Positions 36,547 through 47,230 of a stretch of DNA of 64,000 bases are shown in pieces. Position 1 is the first letter of the stretch; each line of letters begins with the position of its first letter. The position numbers and the translations under genes were made by a program. Source of the stretch: Theocolax elegans (lineage: Eukaryota; Arthropoda; Insecta; Hymenoptera; Cerocephalidae); contig CM047425.1 in NCBI GenBank assembly GCA_026168455.1, positions 96,475,580 through 96,539,579 on the forward strand, given 5' to 3'. Below the pieces are notes generated by a model. The model searched no databases. It saw only the letters and a list, made by a program, of their open reading frames with translations, and was not told the origin of the DNA.

Positions 36547-36820
36547 AGAGACAGGAATACAGAGCGAGAGAGAGATAGAGATAATCCTAGGCGAGCCATC
36601 GCGACCTTGCCGATTGCCAAGGGATCACCGTTTTTAATAGTCATCCTCTCTTGTTCTTGGGGTGGACGTTCGGTTTCCTTTTTCTTTATTTTACGGACGA
36701 GGGAGGATTGGAATTTTGGGTGCAGGTTTCAGGCAGACCTCCGCAATTTCTCTCCCTCTCTCCCTCTCTCTCTCTTACTCTCCAACTTTCTCTGTTTTTA
36801 AATACTTACATGTGTTTTTC
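36171..36820. other. CpG-rich island with a GA tract and a CT run
   Basis: A CpG-rich island containing a (GA)18 tract (36505-36541), a GCCAT motif at about 36594, and a CT-rich run at 36750-36790. Frames on both strands are repeat-inflated. The combination of GAGA repeats and GCCAT is reminiscent of Polycomb response elements in flies, but this is inference. Confidence 0.3.
36505..36541. repeat. (AG)18 microsatellite
   Basis: A perfect AG tract. Confidence 0.95.
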
Positions 36821-37960
36821 AATGGTTAAGTTATATATAGTTTGCCATATTAAAGATTGACATAATTAAAGTTTCTTTTTAGGTATAATTTTAGAGATAT
36901 CCATTAAACAAAACTTTGGATAAAAGTAACAATGAATTTTTAATAAAACGCAGTGCGCGATTATCAATTTTTTTTCGTTTCATCGGATAATCAAAATGAA
37001 AATAAATGCACGGATTGAATCTGAATCGGTTAATTGAAAGTTAACGTCGAGGATAATTCAATTGCATCGTTCAAACATCACGAAGATTTTCACTTGAAGT
37101 GAGAAAACATTACGGTTGCCTCTTTCGAAGTAATTAAGCAATTACAAGTGTATATATAAATACAAGGAGTACATAAATTGCTGAAGAGGGGCAGGGTTTT
37201 AAAGTGATTTCAAAAAGTTGTCGAGTCAAACGGGAACGAGGAGAGATATTCGCAGCATTAAACGAAACAACCGTGCCGATCATCACATCTTTGACTCTCG
37301 ACGTAAGATGAAGAGTTATACCTCCCGTGTTTTTATTTACTCGCGTATACATATACGACGACTTAATGGAAACGAATGCGGGAGCTCGTCGGTGAATAAT
37401 TCGCGCGACAAAAATGTCGAATGACTCATCGCGAGGGAGCTGCTCCCCCATCAAAATGAACCATCTGTATACATGTATACGTACATCACATATGTACTAA
37501 CATAAATGTAGATAAAGACGCGCCTCCGTTCATTCCGTATACTTAATTCACATGCGGGAATCACCTTCCGCGCGCCTCTCTTTCTCTTATACATCGTTGG
37601 ATTTTCTGGCTCGTGCATTGGGATTGCGAAGTATTTATTGTTTCTTCTGTTCTCTCGACATTGTATAATATACTCTTATTTCTTTTGTATTTTATAGTAA
37701 TCGAATGAGCAATCGACTTTTCTGACCTACCTTTCCTTTCAGCAATCTTATTTTCAATTTCACACATTTTCATTGCAAATATTATAAAGAAATTTGAATC
37801 GCTTTTTTCATTAATTAAGAATTTCTAATGCTATATATTATACCATTTGTTCCGTTGCAATTAGATAATTATTAGATTTTAATGTGTTCTACTGTTATAT
37901 ACACACATACATAGAATCATTTATTAAACGAAAAGAAAAGAGAGGATAGCAAAAATTAAA
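36821..37960. other. mixed, mostly AT-rich stretch
   Basis: AT-rich, with GC-intermediate patches at 37190-37440 and 37520-37620. No recognisable gene. Confidence 0.45.
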
Positions 37961-38420
37961 GTCCCCTCAATAACGAAAATGAAACGAAGGAACGAATCTC
38001 GTTGAAGATTTCGACCTCTTTATCGCTATCAGTTTGACATTGGCACTCGACGACTGAACGTCTTGTTGCGAGGCGCGCGCGCATGGGAAAAGGCCAGCAG
38101 ATTCATTGACTCTTGGCGCGAAGGTCTCTATTGTCCCATTAAGCTTTGCGGATCCGGCAAGCGCTTTTGCTTTATAAGCCTTAAACAAATCGTTTCTCCC
38201 TTCCCCTTTCTCTTCGCGATCTTCGCAGTAACATAGTGGATTAAGCGGTACCCTCTCGACTTATTTCAAACGCTTACTCACTTGCATTTTCGAGCGTCTC
38301 TCTACATTGCCATTTCCGCTTTCTCGGTTAACTTCTCTATCTCTCTCTTTCTCTGTTCTTTTACACTCGTTTACGTGACGAATGCAAGGTTGCATCTGCC
38401 TTAGAGTGGGGGGAGGAGGA
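37961..38420. other. GC-intermediate, pyrimidine-biased segment
   Basis: CpG-richer sequence grading into a pyrimidine-rich run (38180-38370). A 73-codon minus-strand frame has no recognisable domain. Confidence 0.3.
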
Positions 38421-38806
38421 TAATTCAATGAACGTCGTCGATTAGTTTTTAGGTCATGCTCTTTGTGGGTGTGCGCACGTGCGCAAGCTCGTTCGTGTTG
38501 GTGCGATTTTTCGTTTGTATCTATATATAACGTAGGTGATGTCGTAGTTTCTCAAAAAATAAAAATTTGAGCGAAAAGAGTAAGTAACCAAAACTGATAA
38601 TCAGTCAAATTAATATTATATTTATATTTTAATTATTATGTATTAGGACTAGTCGACGTATTAAATCTCATCACATAGTTCGTTTCATAAAATTTTGGCC
38701 AGTAAATGGCAAGATTTCTATCAGGGTGAAGAACAGTATAGATATAGATATAAACATTTTGAATTGATCACGTTCATTAAATTACGCCAGTTTTAAGGTT
38801 TTATAA

Positions 38807-38824
38807 TTGGTATCATGATACCAA
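38807..38824. repeat. perfect 18-bp palindrome
   Basis: 'ttggtatca' followed immediately by its reverse complement. Confidence 0.95.
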
Positions 38825-38989
38825 CACGGTAATAATCTAAACCCAACTTTCTCAAAAATAATTTTCTTGGGGCATTCTTTTGTACTTGTAAGCAATACCG
38901 ATAAAAGTGTTAACCATAATTATAGTCAAGTAAATGTGAAACAAGTGTATGTACAAGTAAGTTTGAGTATCCACACGCAATTTGTCGAT

Positions 38990-39144
38990 CGTCGAAAGAA
39001 TCTCAGTGTAACGAAACGCGCGCGGTTTACTCTCGCCGAAACCAACTCATGAATTTCACGTGGTCTCTTCGCACATAAATATTGCAGGCAGACTTGCGCG
39101 CGCGCGGGCGCAAAGACCGAACAACGTACGATGTATGTATGGAG

Positions 39145-39196
<52 letters not shown>

Positions 39197-39570
39197 TGAT
39201 AGGGTGAGAGGGAGGGAAAGAGACGGGAAAGATCGGCGCCTTGACCGGTGCGGTTTAGTAGCTCATATATCGCGCGCCGCCGTGAATTAGAAAGAAAAGA
39301 CCGCAAGGAAGAAGAGAAGAGGGCCAACGAGGCGAACGAGGAAAAAGAAAGGGAGAACCGCGCTGCGCGTCCCTGGGGCGCCGCGGGAATGCCCGTGTGA
39401 AGAAATGCTATATATAGGAATGGCTGGCCAAACGAGAGTGGGCACTTTTCAAGATCGGAAGGAGAGGAGGCATGTACGACACGCAACCAGGAATCTCCCT
39501 GCTCGGCAGGAGTTTGCCCGAGTTTTTGTCCTGGGCGACAAGTGTTTAATGACAACTCGATCGTTTCTCG
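38990..39570. other. CpG-rich, purine-rich island with a long GA tract
   Basis: A CpG-rich island carrying (GA)21 at 39148-39190 and a purine-biased stretch to about 39360. The 219-codon minus-strand frame is Ser-Leu repeat plus CpG-island translation, with no domain. Confidence 0.35.
39148..39190. repeat. (GA)21 microsatellite
   Basis: A perfect GA tract of 43 bases. Confidence 0.95.
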
Positions 39571-39593
39571 GTAGAATATATCCACTTTCTTTC

Positions 39594-39596
<3 letters not shown>

Positions 39597-39628
<32 letters not shown>

Positions 39629-39644
39629 CCTTCCTTCCTTCCTT
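39597..39644. repeat. compound (ACTT)8(CCTT)4 microsatellite
   Basis: Eight ACTT units pass without interruption into four CCTT units. Confidence 0.95.
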
Positions 39645-40400
39645 CGGGATAAATACATTCATTCAATTTATTATAATTTATGCCTATACTTCTTTTCATT
39701 CGCCGTTATTTATTTTCCATTTTAAATTTGACTCGATCGATAAATTTTCGCGTGCATCCACATATATTGATATTATACGATCATATGTATACGTAACACC
39801 TACACATTTTTTTAAAAGGCTCGTATATAAGCGATTTTATATTGTTTACTATGCACGTGAACTATTTTTTATTTTTCGAGCTAATAGGATCATGTAGATG
39901 GTTTGGTTAACAAAATTTTGTTAACTTACCTAGTTATTTTTAGGTGTAGCGAAGGTGTATGTGTGAGCATGTGTAAAAAAAAGTCATCAAGTCTTTTACG
40001 CGGTGTATCGAAATTCCAGGCTTGCAACCACTTACGTGAACCAAATTACAGGAAATGCGTTCAAGAATTTTTTGCTAATACAAAGGGAATTTTATTTTGA
40101 GTTGAATAACGATGGTTTTGCACACGAAATAAGCTGGTATTTCCGCTTTCTAACTGCATTACTTTGTAAACGCTTTTTTTGTTAATGAGCTAGATAAAGA
40201 AGAAATTATAGTATAATAGCAATTTTCTAATGTCTAGCAGAAACAGTGGACAGCTATTTTTTTATAATGCAAGTTTGAATTTAAAAATATGTTAAAAACA
40301 CTGCGCTGTGTATATTTCAAGAATTTGTCTGCAACTAAAAATTCATAATGGTTCATTGTTTGTGGAATAAGAAAGATCAGCTTGAGGCAGTCGATAAAAT
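39645..40400. other. AT-rich non-coding stretch
   Basis: AT-rich, with a perfect 20-bp palindrome at 39906-39925. A minus-strand donor-like 'ctaggtaagtt' lies at about 39927-39937 without a supported exon. Confidence 0.5.
39906..39925. repeat. perfect 20-bp palindrome
   Basis: 'gttaacaaaa' followed by its exact reverse complement. Confidence 0.95.
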
Positions 40401-40760
40401 TTAATAGAAATTATAAGAGATAAAAGGAAGAAAGTTTATAGGTAACGAGAGGTTCAAGCGAAAGGATGAATGGACGAGAACGAGAGGAAGTGAGATAGAG
40501 CTAACCTGATATAAGAAGATAAAGAGTGGAGGGAGGTTAGGGGAAAGAAAATAAAATAGAGAGTGTTTGAAAGATAGCGAGAGAGAAAAAAGGAGAAGGA
40601 GAGTAAGGAAAACAAAAGTGAGCTTGAGCAAAATGAGAGAGAGAGAGAGAGAGAGATAGTTGCAGAGGTCCAGACATTGGTGGTCCAAAAGGCGCGCCGC
40701 GTGATCCGAATTGCCACGGGCTCACACGCAATTCTCTCTCTCTTTCTCTCTCATTCTCTT
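40400..40760. repeat. purine-rich tract passing into a CT tract
   Basis: About 260 bases with strong purine bias on the plus strand, ending in a perfect GA tract (40635-40656). A short CpG-rich spacer and a CT-rich run (40733-40760) follow. The minus-strand frames here are pure Ser-Leu-Phe translations of the tract. Confidence 0.7.
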
Positions 40761-41640
40761 TTCGGCAGCTTCGAGTTTCGTCCGCGTAATCTTCTTCTTC
40801 TCTGGGTTTGCCGGCAGCTTCGTCGCGCCTCTCCTATCTTTCTCCCTCATATAGACACGCACACACAAATTTCTCACTCACCTTTTCTCTCCTTGCGTCC
40901 TCGGATTTGCAAATAATGAGGAGCCGAAGGACACGCGCGAATATTCGGCACCTTTTGTCTAGTTCTTGTTTGTTTCCCCATTCACCGCGGCTCCTACTTT
41001 TTTCAAATTTCGCGTTTCGTCTTCCATATGCCCGCGGGAAACGATCCATTCACCTCTTGCGACCGTACAACAGAATAGCTCACGGCTTTTACTTCTGGGA
41101 CAGTGGAGTCTGTGAGAATCCTGAAACCAGCTATCGCCACTCAATTGATTCATTATGTGCGGCTATTATTACATTGATGCCGACCAACTCCTACTTATAT
41201 ACTTATACGCATGTGTGTACCGTTGGAAATTACGAGTTCCAAGTGGAAAATTATTTGATCACATATTCTGCAGTACGTGACATATATATTTTAAATATGC
41301 GCGGATCATTATGCACTAAAAATTTTTATTTTTTCCATTTACGTAACTCATGTTGCATTTTTATACACGAGTAAAACGTATAAAAAAAAATGTTATAAGT
41401 CCTAAGAATATTTGACAGATAATATAATTTCTTAACCGGGTTATTAAATCGTTGGTATTTATTATTGCCAAAATAATAAACGTTTCTTTTTTTTTTTAAA
41501 AAAAAAGTATCTCGTTTCAATAAAGTAACCCAGAAATATCGAAAAAAATGGAATAAAAATATTCTATAGACCTCGCGATTTTATAGACGATCGTTTCGCT
41601 CTTGACATAGAAAAAAAAGCCTGTAAAACGAATACTATAA
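40761..41640. other. GC-intermediate to AT-rich segment
   Basis: CpG-richer until about 41120, then AT-rich. A 188-codon plus-strand frame (40808-41374) spans both parts and has no recognisable domain, so it is not reported as a gene. Confidence 0.3.
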
Positions 41641-42840
41641 AATTCCTGAAACACGTTTGTTAGGGTAAGCATAAGACGAGCCACGTCGAAAGAAAAAGGA
41701 CGAGTTTGATAAAATTAAAATGTGATAGATAAGCAGTAATATGTAGGTGAAATATAACCTTAAGAATGATGTAAGGCGAAACTGAATGAAAGTGCGAGAA
41801 AGAGAAAGAAAGAAAGGAAGAAAATGAATGAGAACAGGGAGGATTGGCTTGATTAAGAAAAGATCGATTGGCAAGAAACGTACTTAGTTGTCGGTTACGG
41901 TACAAATTGCAGGCTGCTTTCGTTGTATATGCGCGTGTATTCAACCCGATGTATCCGGAAAACGAATTCCTTATACCGTACTAATGTAGTAACAGCATTT
42001 TAGTCGTTGCTGCAATTTAGCATGGAATAGCTTGTATTATACTCTGTTCCGAATGTTAAATGATTTTTTCTCGCAAGTGATGGTACTTCAAGTCGATACT
42101 GTTCTAACGAATAAATTACGATAAACAGTCACAATATTCTTTTAAATTGGAAGTTGTTAAATTTCATTTGAAGACGCGTGTTTGAATATATGCAAAGTGT
42201 ATGGAATATTTAAAAGGAAACAGACGCAAGAGTATATAGACAGAGAAAAGATCGCGCGCGTTTAGGCGCATTCTCGTGTGGCCATGATACACACAGAAGA
42301 AAACATTCGAGCAACAAAGCACAACTGAAACTGAGGAAAAAAAAGAAGGAAGGATCGGGTGAGATAGCAGATATAAGTTCCAAAGCGCCGCTATCCCTGA
42401 AGTTCCGTCTTTTTCTCTTTCTGTACCTCTCTCTCTTTCTCACACACACACGTTCGCCCTTCTTTTATGGGTGACGCTCTTTGCATGTCGTTTTAGCATC
42501 GTCTGTCTCTTCTCTCTCACCTACACAAAGATCTTTCCATTCGTCTCTCATCGTGAGAATCTTTTTACGCGGGAAAATTGTTTTGTGGTCAACATTTACA
42601 AATGTTTGTACTTATTTGTAGATATATTGAAGTAACTGCGTGTACATATGTACTATATAATACCAACTAATTGGTTATTATAAGCAAAAATTCTGAACGA
42701 ATTTTACTTCTTATGAGGTTAATTGTTTATACGAATAGACCATTGTATTAAATAAATTTTTTTAATGGCATATCGATATAATCTAAGCAATGTAGGTTAG
42801 CTGCGGATGATTACAACATTTTTCTTAAAAATACAGTCAG
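41641..42840. other. mixed AT-rich and purine-rich segments
   Basis: AT-rich with purine-biased runs (41780-41840, 42215-42360) and CT/CA runs (42410-42455). No recognisable gene. Confidence 0.4.
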
Positions 42841-42948
42841 ATTGAAATTGGTACCTTCGGTCGACGATGTGGGCAGAGAAACGGTAAATCACCTGATTTC
42901 GAGTAAAGGCGCGTGAATAGGAATTTTAATGAATGCGATGAAAATTGG

Positions 42949-42983
<35 letters not shown>

Positions 42984-43379
42984 TGAGAGAGAAGTGAAAG
43001 AGGGAAGGGAAAGGGTGAGGGAGAGAGGGAAACGGGTTCGGAGGGAAGCAGAGAGAAAGCGAGAGAAGAATCGCGAGGGAGACGAAGAAAGCGGGCGTAA
43101 AAAAGGAAGTATACGATCGAGAGGAAAGAAAAGAGAGTAGGAGAAAAAAAGAGGGAGAAAACGAGAGTGGAGAAAGACTGTTGGGCATGTATGGGTATCT
43201 ATAGAGGGGGTTAGAGAGGGAGAAAGAAAGCAATATATATCCTTTGATGTTGTTGGAAGGAACCTCCCTTTCGTCTTTTCTCTCTCTTTCGGGGCTCCTC
43301 TTTTTATTTCTCGCTCCTTCTTCTTCAGCTTCTCCGCTTTTGCGCCGAGGACCTCCCTGGACCTCTCCAAGGAGGTCTA

Positions 43380-43422
<43 letters not shown>

Positions 43423-43510
43423 TACGCATTCTCTTTTCAGGGCTCGCCTGCTGAATGGCGGGAAAGGGTTAGATACTCGAGCTAGGCTCGGACCAGCAAA
43501 CTTATACAAG
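42841..43510. repeat. long purine tract (GA) facing a pyrimidine tract (CT)
   Basis: About 290 bases of strongly purine-biased sequence begin with a (GA)16 tract (42951-42983). They are followed near 43255 by about 180 bases of pyrimidine-biased sequence with (CT)17 at 43383-43417. The strand bias switches abruptly at about 43250. Large open minus-strand frames (177 and 206 codons) are Arg-Glu and Ser-Leu translations of these tracts. Confidence 0.8.
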
Positions 43511-43890
43511 GTCTTCTATTACCATTTTGCACTATGCTTCTATTTATATATATGTTTTTAAACATACATTTATTTTATCTCAACATGTTTAATTGCAATC
43601 TATTTATCGGGATTAATTTGATTAATGCAGTTATCGATCATTGATTAACAAAAAATTATTATTACTATATTATGATTCAATAATACTTTGTAGAAAAGTA
43701 ATAGAACTATAACGAGCCGAGGTGAATGAAATCCGTGCAATAAGAAATTTCGGAAACCGAAAATCTTCAGAAATGAAGGTAGACATATCGAGAGTTGCAT
43801 GTAGTAGTTAAGATCGTGATCTATCGGGCAGAAATGTTTGGGATTTACGAAAGGTCCACCGGTGAGGTGTGTGCCATGTGTGTCTATATG
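43511..43890. other. AT-rich non-coding stretch
   Basis: AT-rich, with no recognisable features. Confidence 0.5.
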
Positions 43891-44640
43891 TGTACGTATA
43901 CAGGTACTAAACTGAAGAAGAAGCGAGGTGAGGTCCAGGCTTAGGAGAATCGCGACTCGAGCTCGCGCGCAACCCCTTACGTGTATATAGGGGGGGCCTG
44001 GCAGGACCGCATTCCAACCTCGCGGACTAGCTTTTTGGCGCGTGTGAGCTGCCGGCGGACACCGCACATGGCAACAGGGCCGGCGTGTGCGCGCGCGCGC
44101 GCGCGCGAAAAGATAACCAGGAGGAGGTCGAGAAAAAGGAGGAACAATGAGGCCCAGGGAGGTGTGGGGGAATAGAATAACTCGATAACGCGAGAGCCCT
44201 TCTAATTAAATCCGAGTTCCGCCAACGCGCCAACTTCGATATTCTCTTTCTCTCGATCGTTTTTTTTCTTTGCAAGTCGTCTTTTAGCGCCGGGTATATA
44301 TGTGGGATCGTGTCCAAGGGTTCCTCTGGGACTGGTTTTCGGTGCTCTAGGCTCTTGACGCGTCTTTCGATCTGTGTTACATGGTAACTAGAAGCCTTGC
44401 GGGTGGCTTTAGCTGTTATTCGGATCCTTTAATTGCTTTACCAACCTGAATTAACGATCTTTCCAACTCACCATTTGGACATTCGGGACTATTACTGACG
44501 TTTCCTGGAGATCATTGCTCATTCGATTTTACATACGACGATTTATAATTAATTATCCCCTGTTTTTGTACACTCTGTGTTCGGAGTGATCTTCCTATTT
44601 ATTATCGGTGCGACGACTCAGTGATGCTACGAACAAACAT
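43891..44640. other. CpG-rich island with a (GC)n tract
   Basis: A CpG-rich island containing a GC alternating tract of 19 bases (44089-44107). A conserved-looking non-coding block with TAATT and TTAAC cores follows to about 44620. No coding frame is convincing. Confidence 0.3.
44089..44107. repeat. (GC)n alternating tract, potential Z-DNA
   Basis: Nineteen bases of perfect GC alternation, preceded by GTGT. Confidence 0.95.
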
Positions 44641-44725
44641 TTAATGTTAAATATTCGATATAGTGATGAGTAGTAAGTACGATGTTTTAGATCACGTAAG
44701 GTTTTAAAACAAAACCTGTAATTAG

Positions 44726-44726
<1 letters not shown>

Positions 44727-44807
<81 letters not shown>
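44727..44807. repeat. (TA)40 microsatellite
   Basis: An 81-base perfect TA tract, the longest in the window. Confidence 0.95.
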
Positions 44808-44811
<4 letters not shown>

Positions 44812-44840
44812 TGTACTCGTTACTTTTTTTATTATTAATA

Positions 44841-44905
44841 AAGGTATAACCTGAAGAGGATAGCGGACAATCATCGAAACGTCGCCATTTAATTAAAAAT
44901 GTGGT
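44841..44905 (+). mobile_element. possible degenerate Penelope-like terminal (hammerhead-type) motif
   Basis: Downstream of the TA tract comes 'cctgaagagg', then a short spacer, then 'catcgaaacgtcgcc'. The pattern CTGANGA followed by CGAAAC is the conserved core of hammerhead ribozymes and is found in terminal repeats of Penelope-like retroelements. The expected stem between the two core halves pairs poorly here, so this would be a decayed remnant, or chance. No coding remnant of such an element is visible nearby. Confidence 0.2.
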
Positions 44906-45840
44906 TTTTTGATTACCATGATTAAATAATATTCTCTTGAAATAGATCTTCCTATAGTTTGATTTAAAATTGTTTTACACGTACTGTGTCCTTTTATTTT
45001 ATTGAATAGTTTAAAAGGCTTCCTTTGTAAGAAACCTAAATTCAGCACACTAAGATTATCATTACGTAAAGTAGACTGAAAGTTTATTTTTTCAAAGTTT
45101 TAGTTAATATTATTTTTAAATCTAATATTATTATACACATAACCAAATATATCAAAACATGTATTATTATTTATTAAATAATTAAAATGAGTTAGTTATT
45201 TAAATTAAATATGTTTAATGTGTAGAATTTTTAAGCTGATGACATTATGTGAATATTATCAATCATTTTCATAATTAATTCAAAGTTATGAACAATATGT
45301 ATGTTTTTGAAGTTGTAAATATAAATTTAGAAAATATTATAATGTAATTAATTACTTAATTAAAAGATGAAAATTGAAAGATGATAAATTGATAAACTGC
45401 CATAAATACGTTTTACTATTATATAGGGTGGATGATATCTTCTAAAATTTATAATATTCAAAATCCTTATATTTTTATAAATATATGTTAATAAATAAAT
45501 AAAATAAATAAATAATGAATAAATAAATTTAATTGATTTTTTGGAGTGCATTTAGTATTTCTTAATTACGTATCAATAGACATAGTCGAAGATTCTAGTC
45601 TCGAGAAATCATAAATAATTAATTCATAAGAATCATTAACCATTAAAAATGTGACAATAAACAATCGTTTTAACAATTAAAGGTACATTGCGAGCTTGAT
45701 TTTTATATCAGTTTCATTCCCTCAACAACCGTACACGCGTTAGAGCTTGCGCTCTTTAATATTTAAATAACCGCGTCAATTTAAAAATCTCGACGATAAA
45801 CCGTATAGGCTGGTTAAAAAAAAGTCACAAAAAATAAGCA
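44906..45840. other. AT-rich non-coding stretch
   Basis: Extremely AT-rich, with no recognisable features. Confidence 0.55.
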
Positions 45841-46116
45841 AGCTCTCTCGAGAAAGAAGTAAGCAAGCAACCTTACGAAGGTTGGAAATTCGGATTCCTA
45901 GTTCGAGCATGCGTCACATAAAATACAAGCGGCGTTCGAAGAATCTAACCTCGGACCTCCCTCCCTCTACCCCGCTACATAATCGAGTCTAATTGAAAAT
46001 TCGTCCCGTCTCCTCTCGTCCGATTTGCACGCACACATTAAAACGCCCGGGCGGAGCTCTCGAAATGTTGGCGCTCGCATATGCGTCGACGAAGGACCGA
46101 AAGAGTAAGAGAGGAA

Positions 46117-46124
<8 letters not shown>

Positions 46125-46157
<33 letters not shown>
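46125..46157. repeat. (GA)16 microsatellite
   Basis: A perfect GA tract. Confidence 0.95.
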
Positions 46158-46159
<2 letters not shown>

Positions 46160-46203
46160 CCCTTGGCAGTTGCCGGGCGCGTAAAGTTTCTCCTCTTCTC
46201 TTC

Positions 46204-46231
46204 TTCTCTCTTCTCTCTTCTCTCTTCTCTT
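46204..46231. repeat. TTCTCTC heptamer tandem repeat
   Basis: Three exact 7-base units and a fourth with one change. Confidence 0.9.
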
Positions 46232-46440
46232 CGTTTCTCCTCTTCCTAGCTTCGCGATACTGGGCTATCAATAATCCCGCAAGACGTTTTTCTCGGAATT
46301 CCGCGCGGTCTTTCGTACACACAATTTTATTCTTTTTTCTTGGGTTCCCTTTCGCGAACGTATAGCGGATTTTAACGAGGTCCGCTTGCGCGGGAACTAG
46401 CCGAGTTTTGCCCCTCCTTCTGTTTTGCTACTCTCTACCA

Positions 46441-46859
46441 ACCAAAACTCATAGACCATGTTATGCAATAAAAAATGTTTTCTGGTTTAAATGTCCAATA
46501 GAACGCAGTTTCATATATATAGAATGAATTCTTTCGAAGGCGGTCCTGCGTCTAGTTTTGACTAGTCAATTTAGTACATTTAAATTTAATTAAACTTCAT
46601 ACCATTTATTTTTTTATTAATATTTGTAAGTTTATTTAGGTTTATTATAGATATATTAAAGCATTAATTCTTCAATTAAATTACTCCATTATTAATTCAT
46701 AAGAAGTATAAATAAAGGAGTCTTAAAAATGATTGTTGTATACAACCATTTATGTATAAATTTATAATCTTTAAAGTTTTATCAAGCTTCTATTAAATTT
46801 TTATATTTGCGTAAATAGTTTTATAAACAATTGTCCGAAAAATTTCTAAATTGTAGGCA
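46441..46859. other. AT-rich non-coding stretch
   Basis: AT-rich, with no recognisable features. Confidence 0.5.
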
Positions 46860-47230
46860 AACCTATGATTTGCAGTTTACGTGGATTCGTTTTCAAGTTA
46901 GCCGCGGTAATCCGATTTCTTCAGGTCGAAGGCAAGCTAATGAAGACCTTATTACTGAGTAATCGCGAAGAGGATTCATTCATCGACGCGACTGCGCGTT
47001 CTATCGCGTAAATCAACCTGACTTCCTTCACTTTAAACGCTTTCTTGTCTCTCTCGTTCATCCCTCTAAAAAGGGAGATAGAATGAGAGAAAGAGAAAGA
47101 TCCTTTCTACCTTGCCGCTTTCGCCCCCACCTCCTCGTTAAGACTAAACTCTCTTTCTCTCTCTTCACCTCACTTTTACCTTGTTGTAGATTCCTCGCTC
47201 GCTTATTCGTCTTCCTCTAGATTTAACGTT
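46860..47230. promoter_or_regulatory. GC-intermediate island with homeodomain-type sites, candidate enhancer
   Basis: A compact block with several homeodomain cores: TAATCC at 46908-46913 (the Bicoid/Otd class site), TAATGA near 46938 and TAATCG near 46959. It passes into a pyrimidine-rich tract. No coding frame. The enhancer reading is inference. Confidence 0.2.

Larger units (their letters stand above)
45841..46440. other. CpG-rich island with a GA tract and a heptad pyrimidine repeat
   Basis: A CpG-rich block containing (GA)16 at 46125-46157 and, 47 bases further on, a TTCTCTC tandem repeat (46204-46231). The 94-codon frames on both strands are repeat-driven. Confidence 0.35.

Noticed and set aside
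38926..39585. 219-codon minus-strand frame
   Set aside because: Ser-Leu repeat plus CpG-island translation, with no recognisable domain or splice context.
40808..41374. 188-codon plus-strand frame
   Set aside because: It crosses a sharp composition boundary, and no domain or start context supports it.
42837..43509. 177- and 206-codon minus-strand frames
   Set aside because: They translate GA and CT tracts into Arg-Glu and Ser-Leu runs. There is no domain, and the two overlapping frames are equally open.
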